Assembly (NCBI GenBank): GCA_015178975.1
Contig: WHVD01000029.1
Location: forward strand, 124,001 to 188,000
Source of the DNA: Hysterangium stoloniferum
Lineage: Eukaryota; Basidiomycota; Agaricomycetes; Hysterangiales; Hysterangiaceae
Length of the DNA stretch: 64,000 nt
Direction: 5' to 3'
The notes beneath the pieces were generated by a model, which was not told the DNA's origin, ran no database searches, and saw only the letters and a list, made by a program, of their open reading frames with translations. Below are positions 21,461 to 33,534 of the stretch, one piece after another. The stretch's first letter is position 1. Each line of letters opens with the position of its first letter. A program made the position numbers and the translations under genes.

Positions 21461-22980
21461 ATGTCCCCCGTTCGGAATCCTCGAGTTGTCTTTAATGCTA
21501 TACCCAAGCACTACCCTATCCCAGGTGATACCACAGTATATGATACAAGTCGAACGATCGATCTTGATAGTGCTCCTTTGAATGGTGGATATCTCACGAA
21601 AACATTATCGCTATCCCCTGAGCCCTGGTTGCGTGAACGACTTCGGTGAGTGCCACAGCACAGTTTGTAAAGTAATTGATGGACGGATCTACCTTCAGTG
21701 CTCCAGATGTTCCGAGTTATTCCACTCCGATGAGATTAGGACATACGTACGCCTCCTCGATTGTCGAACTACCCCCACTTTGTTCATTTATTCCTCAACA
21801 GATTTGTAAGCTTTGGATTGGTCAAAGTTCTGCGGTCAGAAGATGAGAACGTGAAAGAGGGCGAATATTACATCGGGATAGTCCGTAAGTGAAAAAAAAA
21901 CATCTTATTTACCTCAAATACAATATCTCACGGCTCTTAGCCTGGGAGGCCTATACTGTACATCCATGGGAAGGAAAGCAGCTCGCAAAGCCTGGACAAT
22001 GGCCTACGTTCACAACTGACGTGGATGCTATTCCTTTCATGAAAGTTGAGAAACATCCGGCTATGCCCTGGACGTTGTTCATGGGAGCCCTAGGCGTTCC
22101 GGGTCAAACGGCGTGGATGGGCTTGAAAGAATATGGAAATTTAAAACCAGTAAGTGATCTAACTTCCTGTATAGATGCCTGCGTTTACATCCTCGATTAG
22201 GGGGAGACAATCTATGTATCTACTGCGGCTGGAGCAGTGGGCATGTAAGTCAGACGGAACTCTTTATTTGCACCCCGTTCTAACGTTTCTTTACCAAGAA
22301 TGGTCGTACAACTAGCGAAGCTCGCTGGACTCAAGGTTATTGCATCCACAAGTTCTGACGAGAAAGTCAAATACCTGAAGTCAGAACTTGGAGTCGACGA
22401 GGCTTTTAATTACAAGACGACTCCCGTTGACGAAGCGTTAGCCAAATATGGTCCTATTGATGTATATTGGGATAACGGTTCGTCAAAGCTCCTTCTTGCG
22501 GCGTTCAAACTCATAATTTTACCAGTGGGTGGTAAAGCACTCGACGCAGCCATAGAAAATGCCAATATGAATGCGCGGATCCTAGTATGTTTCCTGTATC
22601 GATACCATGTGTAATAGCTCTCAACAACCCTGCAGTCCTGTGGATACATCTCCGAATACAACAACGAAGAGGCATACGGTGTGAAGGTCTCACATATCTC
22701 TGCTGCACGTCGTTCTGCATTCTTATGCCGTTTTTTGTTGTAGAATCTCGCTTGGCTTTTCAAGAAATGCATTAAAATCTACGGCTTCCTCCAACCTGAG
22801 CTCATGGTGAAATGGCTGGGCAAATTCATGGAAGAGGTACCTCTGCAAATTGCTACTGGTCAAATTAAGACGAAGGAACATGTTGTTTATGGTCTCGAGA
22901 ACGCCGACAAAGCGTGGGTTGAAATGTTCGAAGGAAAGAATATCGGGAAGACCGTCGTCATCGTCGCGGAAGATAATTAA
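21461..22980 (+). CDS. NADPH-dependent MDR-family reductase (LTB4 12-hydroxydehydrogenase / prostaglandin reductase-like)
   Basis: Zinc-independent medium-chain dehydrogenase/reductase that most likely reduces alpha,beta-unsaturated carbonyls with NADPH in the cytosol. ATG at 21461 (MSPVRNPRVVFNAIPKHYPI). Eight short introns join cleanly: 21648, 21764, 21890, 22150, 22243, 22474, 22587 and 22692 are approximate donor positions. The nucleotide-binding motif is AAGAVGIMVVQLAKLAG (near 22225-22335), with DVYWDNVGGKALDAAI after it. The C-terminus includes GQIKTKEHVVYGLENADKAW. Stop TAA at 22978-22980. About 345 residues, normal for the family, with no lesion seen. The substrate cannot be told from sequence. 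Confidence 0.9.
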
Positions 22981-24990
22981 AGTCTTGTTCAACTAATGCT
23001 TAGGAGCCCCGATTCTTCCATGTATTGTTTACTTCCCATCGTTTCATATGTACTGTAAATCAATTCCACTTGTTGTCTAATAGAAACTGGCTTTATCGAT
23101 GTGCCTGTGGGTAAAGTTGGCGAGGACGTCGAGTATTATTGAATATGCGGAGAAAGAATGAAGCGAATCCTAGAGGAGATACCTTTAATACCACTACGTA
23201 TGGCGGAAATATTATACAAGTAAGGTATACTTCAAAATACCCATCAGCTGTAGAACAAAAAGGATGTCGGGTTGCAGCCGCCAGGAGTAAACACAGCTAA
23301 CTTCTGAACTCTCATTAATTATACACACGAAATAATTTCTTGAAAGAACCTTTGGACTCTCTTAATTTCTGGTCCATCCTGAAAGTTGATCATTGTCCCC
23401 CGGACTCCTCTGTAAATTCTGGCACATTTGAGAAACGATGAAGGGGTCCATACTATTAGTAGGAAGTACGTGAGGCATGTGTGGGTAGCTGCATCAATAT
23501 CATTCCTCGTGACTTCCAAGTCACTTGCAGATGTAATCGGTTGCCCCTCTCGTTAAATACAACCCGTAGCCACAATTAGACACGGTTCCTTGGCCTCTCT
23601 GGATCAAATATAATTTATACACAGCCTGTATCGCTTGTATTGCAAGTAGATACTGGTATACCGGAATGGAGAGATTTCCACCATTATCCAGCCTCTGATG
23701 GCAGAGTACATAAGTATGGCCAGTTCTAGATTGTTCACTGTCTCGTCCCCAGTCAGATGCCAAACCGACTACAGAGGTCGGGAAGACAACACGCCTCGAG
23801 CAGTGAAGTCAGATATACCGGAAGGTACAGCCTCGGTCAAATGGGGGATGGCGGAGGAGTGTCGTGACTTATTAAGGGAATGGCAAGGAGGGAAACGGTC
23901 AACGAAGTCAAGGCTCAAAGTCAAGGTCCACGATGATATTTGTTTATATAGGCCCAAATCTGTTTCGACTTCGTAGAAGAGGTAGGTATCAAATTGAGAG
24001 TAATGTCGGGGGTCCTGGGGGCGGCGCTGCGCCCGGGGGCCGCAAGCACAGCCTCTAACAACTCTTTGACCAACAAAGGAGAGACGGTGCGAGGGGTGAA
24101 AGTGTAGTACCGATGTACATGCACCAAGGGACAATAAAGACACACAGACGTTGTGCATTATGGGAATTTAGAATTGCCACTTCACTGTGGCACCAAAGTG
24201 AGCCTGTGAGGTGCGGGGCACAGCCGTCTGGATGCATATGTTTTTTCCTTTCCTTGTGAAACGTTTGGTATAAGTCAGCACACGGCCTAGCCCCCTGACA
24301 AGAATCTGTTGTGAAGAGATCATACGCCCGTCCGGAACGTGCTTGTGCTTTAGGACTCGTTACCCACGTCCATACCTGCGCAGCTTTGCCTACACTTCAG
24401 TCTCCCCCTCAATGCTCTAGATAGTATTGTAACACATGTAAGATATAGCTTCGGAATTTAACAACCCGTAGCCGTGCGCTTTTTCCAACCGGTCTCTCTG
24501 GGTTGTTTATGTCCATGACAAGCTATCCCGGTAGCATTTTCTCATAGAATGCGTTGGCCTAACATTAGTAGCTGAGATGATTAAAAAACATTTAACCAGG
24601 GTTGTCAACAACGGAACGTAAACTTAGCTAACAATTCCTCCAGGCCCAACGCCACAGTATATTTCGGTGATTTCTTTCCCTTCCTATCTTTTCCTTGAAT
24701 TTTGGACTCAGTGGATGACGCTTGGTGTCTGCCTGAGGAATGACATCGTTCTCAGCAAGTGTACGCATCTGAAATTTTTCTTTGGACTGGATCGTGTTGG
24801 TGATGAGTTTAGTGTCCTATGGATCAGAAGTAGTAGGGCCTCAACTGCGGCAATCTCTCCAAAAGCTGCTTCCTCCCTCCGAGTCTTCCTCTGCTGCAAA
24901 CTCTGTGCTTCGTGTGATAACTGAACGTTACAATCACTATGGGCACCATAAAGCAAATTGGCAGACCAAGCTGAGAAGCCCACCTAGTAT
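22981..24990. other. Intergenic region, no gene recognised
   Basis: The first about 150 bases are presumably the oxidoreductase 3' UTR. Readings of up to 129 codons at 23698-24158 overlap on both strands, have no recognisable domain, and I do not accept them as genes. A GC-rich patch lies at 24003-24045. Confidence 0.45.
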
Positions 24991-25013
24991 CTTCGGAGAC
25001 CCGGCTTGAAAAT

Positions 25014-26350
25014 GCATTCGCTCTCTAAATTCGCCTTCATTTCTTTGGCTGGTGCTTTGGCCGTACAGGCTGCCGTAGCCTGTGACGAGAGGAATGCCAA
25101 TCAAACCGTCGCGAACTACTGTAATAAACCATTTCAATCATTCTTGAGCTTTAACTAAGTTCTGTTGAATTTTGGGAATGTGGTATGTGAGCTGTAACGT
25201 GTGCGCCTAGTAGGCGTATAAGTATTGTAGTCCTTATCCATTTACAACAAGTTAACCGTCACCTACTTAGACAAACGGAAGTTATACGGTCTAGGACCAG
25301 CACCACATAAACTTCAACAAGTTCACCTTCAGGGTCTCCACCATATATCACGAATGTCAGCCCGAACTGCGGGTGCATCAACAACCATCATCTCATTATA
25401 TATTGTTAATTCTATCAGTCAACAGAAACTATATATTTTCCGACAAAGAGGACCCCCTTTAGGCTGGACACAAGCCGCTATCCGCGAAGTTTTCAATAAT
25501 GGTCAAGCGGGATCAAATTCGAAGAATTTTATCTGAAGGCTATTACAATTATTTTAACACATTGCGTAGCCATATATATTGTTTGTCATTTAGTCCTTCA
25601 TAACTCCGGGTGCCCCGGCCGGTTCTGGTTCACTGATAAAGTTTTCGACTTCACATTCCTCCGTGATCAGCCAACGCGTAAGTGGCTCACTGTAAGATGG
25701 TGCAATACGAAGTCTAAAGCACGGCGCTCTTACACCATCAACAACAGTCATACAGACCGCGATCCACGTTGTTAAACATCCTTTCCAGGTGCTGCCAATG
25801 TTAAATTTGATGATGAAACACACCTTTTTATAGGGGGAGTCCACCAATTATTGCAACTTTTCATATGAAGATGCTAATTGTGGACCATGCATTTGGAGGT
25901 TAATGTGTGTCAGAACCACTATACACCTCCCAGAGCATCCAACCTATATTGTCAGGAGGTGCTACACTAACTGACACAAGATATTGAGACACAAAGTACT
26001 TTTATTACAAGCTTATTAAACCCTTGTATATTGTGTATTGCAATAGAGTCAACTCATACTATTTTTAATAGCCAACGAGTGGGTGCCTTTGGTTTTGTCA
26101 TTCCACCAGTATCGCTCTCATGGGCTATTTTATGGTACTTTTAGAATTTAGCATAAAAAGGCCACACCGTTGCTTTTTTCATACCAATAGGATAATAGTT
26201 CATTTGTCACGTGCTATAGTATATTAAAGGGGTATCATTTTCGTACACAGGCTGGGTTATAGCTACATTGGCTTCTCAGAATCGATCAGTTCGGCCGGTT
26301 TATTTTTGCATTCGAAAATAACAGTTGGTGTTGTATACATCATGAAACCT
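25014..26350 (+). pseudogene. Laccase pseudogene, rearranged (copy 4)
   Basis: Opens with a laccase signal peptide (MHSLSKFAFISLAGALAVQA, 25014-25075) and jumps within a few codons to a third-domain segment (NANQTVANYCN), so most of domains 1-2 is deleted. It continues through pieces homologous to copy 2 (25340-25400 and 25590-25798). A 272-bp insertion interrupts it at 25799-26070. It resumes at 26076-26110. The H-x-H copper motifs and C-terminus are lost, but about 26120-26320 still matches the 3' flank of copy 2 (31130-31270). This is a family member with several deletions, not a functional gene. Confidence 0.78.
25799..26070. mobile_element. 272-bp insertion with a 5-bp GCCAA target duplication
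   Basis: It splits the laccase pseudogene exactly where copy 2 is continuous. GCCAA occurs at 25794-25798 and again at 26071-26075. The insert begins TGTTAAATTTG and ends TTTTTAATA, has low CpG and no coding capacity. It could be a short solo LTR-like or other non-autonomous element; the family is unknown. Confidence 0.65.
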
Positions 26351-27640
26351 TTTCGGCACTTATAGAATGGAAGTATTAATGGTAGGAATTGTACCGTCAT
26401 GATCTGCTATTCATAGGACAGGTTTTTTGTTCTTAGCTTTTAAATATCTTAGGGTTGAGAGGTTAGATCAAAGTTGCCGTCATAATGCGAGTGCTGTCCA
26501 GGGAACGCAATCTCAGCCCCACTAATTCCCGAGCTTGAAACATACTGCTAGGCCGTGCCTTGACTGGGCTATGTCTGGTGCTCAATAAAGAAGCAACACA
26601 TTTGCATCCAAAAGAACTTGACTGCCCACTTCCTTCCCGTTGACGGCGTCGAGTGGGCAAGCTGGCGCGAAAAATTCCCATCAAGCTAGGAAGTCTAACC
26701 CGACTTACCTCCTCAGGGTTTGCCTTAGTATCTAAAGTTGGGTGACTCTGATGAGATTCAAGGACACCGATGGAACCGGGATCTAGAACTCGCGGAAATC
26801 ATGGATGGGTCTAGCGCCATCAAGGTAATATGTATGCCTGACCCGCCCCATGTGGTCAAGACGGAGACCATCATATTCCCCGTGCGATGCTAGCGGGGGT
26901 CCAGTTCTAAGCCCGTATAGGTCTGCAATTCTGCCAGTACCAGTTTGATTACGCATTACGCATAGCCTTCCTTCAATGGCGAGTAGGTAAGTTGCGATGC
27001 GTGACTCCTTTCCCTGTCCCTCTCTTTCACAAATCGAAGAAGCCGATGGATTTATTCACAGCAATCAACCCGACGCTATGATGTTTCCAGTCTCAAGATC
27101 AAGCCACGTCCACCTTTAGCTCCTTGCAGGTCTTTACAAATACTGAGATACATTATTATTATCTATCTTTGCTATTCCTGCACGCTCCCGAGAGTAAACA
27201 TCTATTGTTGTCCCTTTTCAAGGCCGGGAGACAGGGCAGAGTGAACAGCCTTCTCAGATCCAAAAATGTAATGTATTATATATTATCAATAACAGACTAC
27301 TATTACACGAGCCAGATGGGCACGGCAGGCCTCAGCAACCTGCCGACTTTCGGGAAACGTCAACCTATCAAATTCACCCCGTTTCCCTAGTCTACGTTCG
27401 ATTTTCAAACATTTTGTAACGGTCTTTTGGCTATAAAACCACAATTTAGTTTACTATCATAATTTAAGTCTCAGGCCAAAAATCTCACAACTGCGGGTTG
27501 ACATGCCACAGGCGATGTCCATTCAACCACCATAGAGTATTATGGTGACCGGAGTTCAAGAGGTTCTTGATGTATTTGATGAGCAGTAGACATTCAGAAT
27601 ATGCCCTATTTGTCATTGGTCAAACTGGTTTCGGCCCCGG
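26351..27640. other. Intergenic region, no gene recognised
   Basis: Short readings on both strands without domains. CpG is at host level. Confidence 0.4.
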
Positions 27641-27821
27641 CTGGTCGTAGGCGCGTGCTGATCGCTCCAGGGATGTCCGTTCTCTGCAACCACAACTAGC
27701 GACTTCCACAAATCCGTAAATCACCGTTTGAACTCAAATAAGTCTAGGCTCACAAGAGGATACAATTTAGTTATTAATACATCAAAGAGAGCGCAGTCTT
27801 CTACTTAATACTTTCTCCGCC

Positions 27822-27872
27822 CCGCCAATCAATATTCTCTCACACATCCCATCTTCTGCCCCGCCAATCAAT
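27822..27872 (+). promoter_or_regulatory. Paired CCAAT-type boxes upstream of laccase copy 2
   Basis: CCGCCAATCAAT occurs twice, at 27822-27833 and 27861-27872, about 410-460 bases before the ATG. CCAAT is the target of the fungal HAP/NF-Y complex. In the decayed copy 3 only a changed version (CCCACCAATTAAAC, near 38420) remains. Confidence 0.45.
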
Positions 27873-28216
27873 CCCGAAGGAATTAATACTCTTCAGTGAA
27901 TACCCGCAGCATAGTATGTCAATACTGGCTATAACGTATTTAATTGCTAGGTCAATCCGACTACATCAGCATCTATTCGACTCACTCCATCAACAATGGT
28001 GACCACATGAAAGCTACGGAAGCATGAATAAGAGGTGTACGTATCTGAGTCGGCTTGCTCGCGCAACTTCTAAAGGGGATGCGGCCATATATATCTTTTC
28101 TGTCTAGATCAACACACTTTATCGTGAGTAAATTGCTTTGAAAATTAATCGCCGCAACGATCGATCAATTTCTGGTACTTCTAGATGCAACGCAAGGGCC
28201 ATGTATGATCCTGTGG

Positions 28217-28283
28217 GCATTATAAAACGGAAACTCGATAACAAACTTGAACACCCCAATTACCTAGTCTTCCCGGGTGAACA
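28217..28283 (+). promoter_or_regulatory. TATA box and leader of laccase copy 2
   Basis: CATTATAAAACGG lies about 60 bases before the ATG at 28284, at a usual fungal distance. The homologous position in copy 1 is CTACAAAATGG and in copy 3 ATTATAAGATGG. Confidence 0.55.
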
Positions 28284-31019
28284 ATGCATTCGCTCTCTAA
28301 ATTCTCCTTCATCTCTTTGGCCAGTGCTTTGGCCGTACAAGCTGCCGAAGTGACTGAAAACTGGACGCTTGCTGCAAAGACCATTGCCCCCGATGGTTTC
28401 AGTCGCAGCGCTGCCCTCATTAATGGTCAATACCCCGGGCCTTTATTAACAGCCAACAAAGGTGATAGTGTCGTGGTCAACCTCAACAATCAGCTTGCCG
28501 ATCCCTCGATGCGACAAAGCACCAGTGTTGTAAGTAAAACAAAGACGAACATCTTTTCTTCAGCGTTTCCAACGGATGTTGATCATATCTGCTAAACAGC
28601 ATTGGCACGGTATCGTAAGTTTCCGTACAAGATAATATTTCACTGTGACACTCTTCTAACCACAACATAGTTCCAACCGCGCAACGCATTGTGGGATGCA
28701 ATTTATTTTGAAGATACATATAATATCTGACATTATTACCAGCAATGATGGACCCTCCTTTGTTACACAGTGTCCCATTGCTCCCAAGTAGGCCTCTCTG
28801 GACATCAGATGTTTTGTACTGTTGGCTAATCCGAGTCCATCATTAAGTCAGACTTACCAATATCAGCTTGTGCTAGGCCAACAAACCGGAACTTTCTGGT
28901 CTGTCATATTTGTAGACCTTTTTTGGTCGTCATACTCACTGGTAGTACTATTCTTTCAGGTACCACAGTCATTTAAGTACTCAGTACGTCGATGGTTTGC
29001 GTGGTCCCCTGGTAATTTGTGAGTGTATTCATCCCACTAGGCATCTCTGGAGTCAATATTAAGACCTACCCGCTACCCAGATGACCCCGATGACCCTCAC
29101 AAGGGTCTATATGATGTAGATGACGCTACGACGTACATTTCAACCACTATGATGTACATCGCGTGAGACTAACGTATATTTAATCAGCGTCATCACTCTG
29201 AGTGACTGGTATCATCCAACCGCCCTCGTTGCCGAGAGTATGTCATTTCATGCCTTTTGGATACAAAATATTTGGATACCAACTTCCCTTCAGATGCATG
29301 GTTCGCCGGCGGTCCTGAACCTGTCCCCGACTCGGGCCTGATTAACGCAGCTGGACGTTTTCAAGGAGGTCCCGCTGTTGACCGTACTAGGATTAATGTT
29401 ACTAAGGGCCTGCGTTACCGGTTCCGTATCATCAGTGTATCAGCCGAAGGTACGTACTTGATAATTATTTCACTTGCCTGTTCAATTATCAATTATGTAT
29501 GTTAGGATTCTTCGAGTTTGCCATCTCGAACCACTCGATGACTGTTATAGAATCAGACGGTACGCGCATATTTACTATCCACAACTTGTCATAGAAGTTT
29601 ATCTATCGTAGGTATTGAGACGCAACCCTATGTAGTCGACTCGATTCCCGTTTTGCCTGGCCAACGGTACAGCGTCGTTGTGAGTGATAACCAGAGAAAC
29701 ATCTACAATTCCCTTTCCTCACCATCGCTCCTTTCTATTTTAGGTGAATGCCAATCAGACCGTTGAAAACTACTGTAATAGGGCATTTCAACTACCCATA
29801 AGTTTTGACTAAATGCGTCTTCAGGGATCTCCGCCACACAGACGGTTCTTGGTGCAACCACGAATGCCAACAACTCGAATTGTGGGTGCATCTACAACCG
29901 TTATCTCATTTTATTAATTAATGCGATCAGTCAACGGAACTGATACATTCGCCGTCTTGCACTATGCGGGAGCATCCAGCGCCGAACCCACTGCGCCACA
30001 GCCCACCGGTTTGCCTGCTGGCGGCATTGAATTCCAAGAATTCAATCTGAAAGTTAGTACAATTTTGAAACATTGCGTTGCTATTTATATTGTTTGTTAC
30101 TTAGCCCCTCATAAACCCTGGAGCACCTGGCGGTTCTGCACCCCCCGATCAAATTTTCAATTTCACATTTGCTCCGGGATCAGCGAACGGAGACATCTGG
30201 GTAAGCAGCTGATTGTAAGACGGTGCAATATGAGGTCTAACGGGCGGCAATCTTAGACCATCAATAACAGTCAGTACAAACCGCCGTCCGTTCCTACGTT
30301 GTTGAACATCCTTGCTAATGGTGCTACTAACGAGTGGGTGCCGTTGGTTTTGTCACCTCACCCGCACGGAAATTGATCCATGACATAGCTCTTCATTTGG
30401 ACCCAACGAAAACACGTTTACCCTTCAATCCAATGCTATCATCGAGGTTTCATTCATTGGTGGCACTGGACATGCGTTCCACTTACAGTTCGTCGCTTAT
30501 CTTTCTAACTATCAATTAACGCCGCTCTAACTATGAAATGAAATAGCGGCCATGCCTTTGATGTCATCCAGTCTGCTTCAGGCGGAGGACCTAATTTTGT
30601 TGACCCTCCTCGTCGTGACGTTGTTGCCAGCGGTGGAACTGTCGATCAACCCGTGCGAATCCGCTTCAGAACCGACAACCCTGGTGAGTCTCCATCGCTC
30701 TTCCTTGTCCGGTCGTGATTAATGCCCCTTCAGGCCCATGGATCGTACATTGTCACATTGATTGGCATTTAGGTACGACCTGATCTTGCAAATACGTCAT
30801 CCTCGGGTTTTTTGTTGACTTAAAGTTGCAGAGGCTGGCCTTGCGGCTGTTTTCGCTGAGAGTCCTACTGGTGAATATGCGCGTTGCCTTGAATCCAATT
30901 CGAGTTTCTGATCTGTGTCTTTTGTAGATATTCAAAATGGCCCTCAATCTGTCCAACCTAACGAGGCTTGGCAGCAGCTTTGCGGTATTTACAACGCTCT
31001 CGACCCTTCTTTACAGTAA
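28284..31019 (+). CDS. Laccase (multicopper oxidase), copy 2
   Basis: Close inverted relative of copy 1. Signal peptide MHSLSKFSFISLASALAVQA, then WTLAAKTIAPDGFSRSAALI. Copper motifs: HWHG(I)FQ at 28608-28678, split by an intron; HSHLSTQYVDG at about 28967-28995; HAFHLHGHAFD split at 30470-30565; HCHIDWHL at 30747-30772. C-terminus GIYNALDPSLQ, TAA at 31017-31019. About 19 introns are inferred. Two points weaken it: the donor after TGTFW is GTCTGT where copy 1 has GTAAGT, and after LLNILANGATNEWVPLVL (about 30330) the frame runs into stops (about 30376) before the SNP-LPSN region resumes near 30390-30440. It is therefore either spliced unusually there or a recent pseudogene. Likely secreted, acting on phenols or lignin-related substrates. 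Confidence 0.78.
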
Positions 31020-31720
31020 ATGTCTGCTGCCAAAGCAAGTGTTTTATTTAATATTTCCTTTAGCAGTGGTTAAACAGTAGTAGAAGTGAACAATGGACAA
31101 TATCCTTCTCATTTTATGTATCTTGCGAACTTAGCGCAAAATAGACACCGTTACTTTTATTATACCAATGGGATGACTTCGTGAAGAGTCCGAGGCTGTT
31201 GAGTAAAGGGCATCATTTTCTGCGGTAGCCACCGGCTTCAAGCTGTAAGAATCGATCAGGTCGGGTATTCTCTACACTTGTCGATTGGTCACGTATAGCA
31301 TCAAACTTCTGGAAACGCCCTTCGCAGTGTCCATGGAAATTAATGTACTAATAACAGGAATTGTTCCACCCTTAGATACTTCCATATCAAGCAATTTTCT
31401 CGTCGGCAGGTTTTGAGATACCATGTGCAGCCTTCCTCACATTGACAAATTTACTAACTTTTCAATCCGTATTTCGGTGTGTCTTGGAGCACTATATTTA
31501 TCAAATCAGGATTGTGGAGTCCAAGCTGGGTGGAGCTCTCTGCTACTGGAGCTCAACGACCTTCATCGACTGTAATGGTTATTCTATAAAGGGCCTGAGG
31601 TTGCCATTCAACATCCAACCCTTACTAACAAATCCCTATAGCTTCTGATTTCTTCTCAATATTTCTTGTTCCAGTGTGGCTTACAAAGTGATGAAGTCCT
31701 GGACATGTTGCAGATTTTTA
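31020..31720. other. 3' flank of laccase copy 2
   Basis: No gene. 31130-31270 is homologous to the flank of the laccase pseudogene at 26120-26320, so the duplicated unit included downstream DNA. CpG falls sharply from about 31600. Confidence 0.5.
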
Positions 31721-31724
31721 ATCT

Positions 31725-31840
31725 TCCTTAGTCCAAATACAAATCTGGCTTTATCCTGATAAATCACCTTAGTCCAAATTCAGATCTGGTTTTATCCTCA
31801 TAAATATTAGTCCCAGTGCAAATCTGGTTTTATCTAGAAG
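31725..31840. repeat. ~40-bp tandem repeat (three units)
   Basis: Three copies of TTAGTCCAAATACAAATCTGG followed by (C/T)TTTATCCTGATAAAT, with small differences. It lies directly before the gag relic. Confidence 0.7.
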
Positions 31841-32203
31841 AATTGGAGTCATTCATCAAGAAGGTAAAGGATTGTTTCATGCCAGTCAATTGGAAGATGG
31901 ATGGATACATTGGAACAGTTTCATTCCTGTTCTCAAGGCAAGTGCAATTTTCACATGTTTGTAGCAGACCTCACCCAGTGTCTTGGCACCTTTCCTTCTG
32001 CGACAATATCTACAGCCATTTACAAACATCATATCCTTTTTTACTCTCACCCCCTCCTATACCTTTGTATGGGTGTGGCCCAGGCCTTCAACATTGACAA
32101 TACATCTCAGACACCTGATGAATTGATTGCCCTTGTGGGACCACAGTGGGACAGCCTTGTTGTTGACAATGTGGCTTGTTATTCTGTGCAGAACATTTGT
32201 TGA
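31816..32203 (+). mobile_element. Gag relic of an LTR retrotransposon (probably Ty3/gypsy)
   Basis: The reading carries a capsid-like stretch (FIKKVKDCFMPVNWK, then LEQFHSCSQGKCNFHMFVAD), which resembles gag of fungal Ty3/gypsy elements. It is broken, with at least two breaks, and neither LTRs nor pol were found joined to it. CpG is very low, so it is old. Confidence 0.55.
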
Positions 32204-32303
32204 TTGAAACATAATGAGACATCTTGCCTATATGGGGACAATCAATCTTAAAATGTTCCAGACTTCCACAAATCCAACATTCTTTAAGAGGCTTTGTACC
32301 ACT

Positions 32304-33468
32304 TGTTAAGTTTTCGTGGTGCTGTTCCTAGACCGTATAACTTTCCGTTTGTCTGAGTGAGGTGGCAGTACTCGTTGTAAATGGATAAGGACTAAATAAG
32401 TACAAATAGACCTTATGTAACCCATAGTACGTGGTGAATCCCCAATGCTGCGACCCAAGCCCTAATGCTCGCAATCCGTCGCTAACCCGAAATCCCAGAA
32501 AAGTCAACACACTCCCTCAAGCATAAGGGGCTCACGGTGACCATCCCCATGGCCTGAGCACTCCCTGAAGTTCAGCAACTCCAAATCTGAACTGAAATGC
32601 CTATACCGTGATAGCAAGCCTCCCAGCCCAAGCTCCCTCACTGCAACTCCCATTCCCAATCAATCCCAAGGCTCTTTATGAGAAGTGTGATGGCGGATGG
32701 CGACGTCTAAACAGCAATCTGGGACAAATGTGACCTGGCTCAGCGCTCTGCACAGTCCTTCATGCCGGCAGTAGAATTTGATTATTTACGAATGATAAGT
32801 CTCGCGCAATGTGTGAAATCTGAATGGTAATTTTTGCAGAACTGATAACCTGTTGACACAAAAAAAATGGGGGGGGGTATACGTTGATGCACCGTGGACA
32901 TGAGCAAAAAGCATTTCTCATCTCCCATTTTGGATAAGTGGTCGACGCCGATTTAGAATAGTGAAAAAATGAAAAAAAGGAAAATGCGGCTAAAACAAGC
33001 CTAGTGCCAGACAATAAAGTCAGCGCACTCCCGGTGGTTCAAAACACACCGAGCAGTCTAAAATAGACCAAACAGATACTGTGGAGTCCTTCCCACAAGA
33101 ATCTACGAACTGCAGAGTTTAATGTACCACCCCAGAGTCCTTCCTGTGTGAGTACTGCGACTTCTAAGCCCTTTAATATGGCCACTCACTCCTGCAAGTT
33201 CACTGTATTGCCCCAGAGTCCTTCCCGTGCGAATACTGCGGCTTCTATGCCCTTCTATATGGCCACCTAAAAAGGATGCGATGAGTTGACACTTGAAAAA
33301 ATGAAATTGCATGAACGGCAATTTGTAGCGATGAGATCAAAGGTGGTCTGCACAGCACCTAGCTTTGGTTAATGGTGGCTGGCCATGATCCATTTATGTT
33401 AAGTTTTCATGGTGCTGTTCCTAGACTGTATAACTTTCCATTTGTCTGAGTGAGGTGGCAGTACTCGT
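32304..33468. repeat. 72-bp direct repeat pair enclosing ~1 kb
   Basis: 32304-32375 and 33397-33468 both start TGTTAAGTTTTC and end GGTGGCAGTACTCGT. They differ almost only at CpG sites: TTTCGTGG/TTTCATGG, GACCGTAT/GACTGTAT, TTCCGTTT/TTCCATTT. The second copy has lost these CpGs. The unit starts like a reverse LTR end. Confidence 0.75.
33083..33282 (+). pseudogene. Tandem C2H2-type zinc-finger relic (81-bp units)
   Basis: Two in-frame units of 81 bp (27 codons), from about 33130 and 33211, plus a degenerate one before. The best reads PESFPCEYCGFYALLYGHLK, with C-x2-C and a later H. The other reads PESFLCEYCDF then stops. A 27-codon period is close to that of C2H2 finger arrays. Stops are present and no flanking exons were found, so this is a fossil of a finger gene or element. 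Confidence 0.4.
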
Positions 33469-33534
33469 ATCTTCCCATGCTTCTTGCCTTACACTGAATT
33501 TGGCTTCTCGAAGTTTGATCTCCTTGTAGTGTTC

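Noticed and set aside
23698-24158. Overlapping readings of 92 and 129 codons on opposite strands
   Set aside because: Neither shows a domain, signal peptide or exon structure; GC-rich DNA with few stops explains both.
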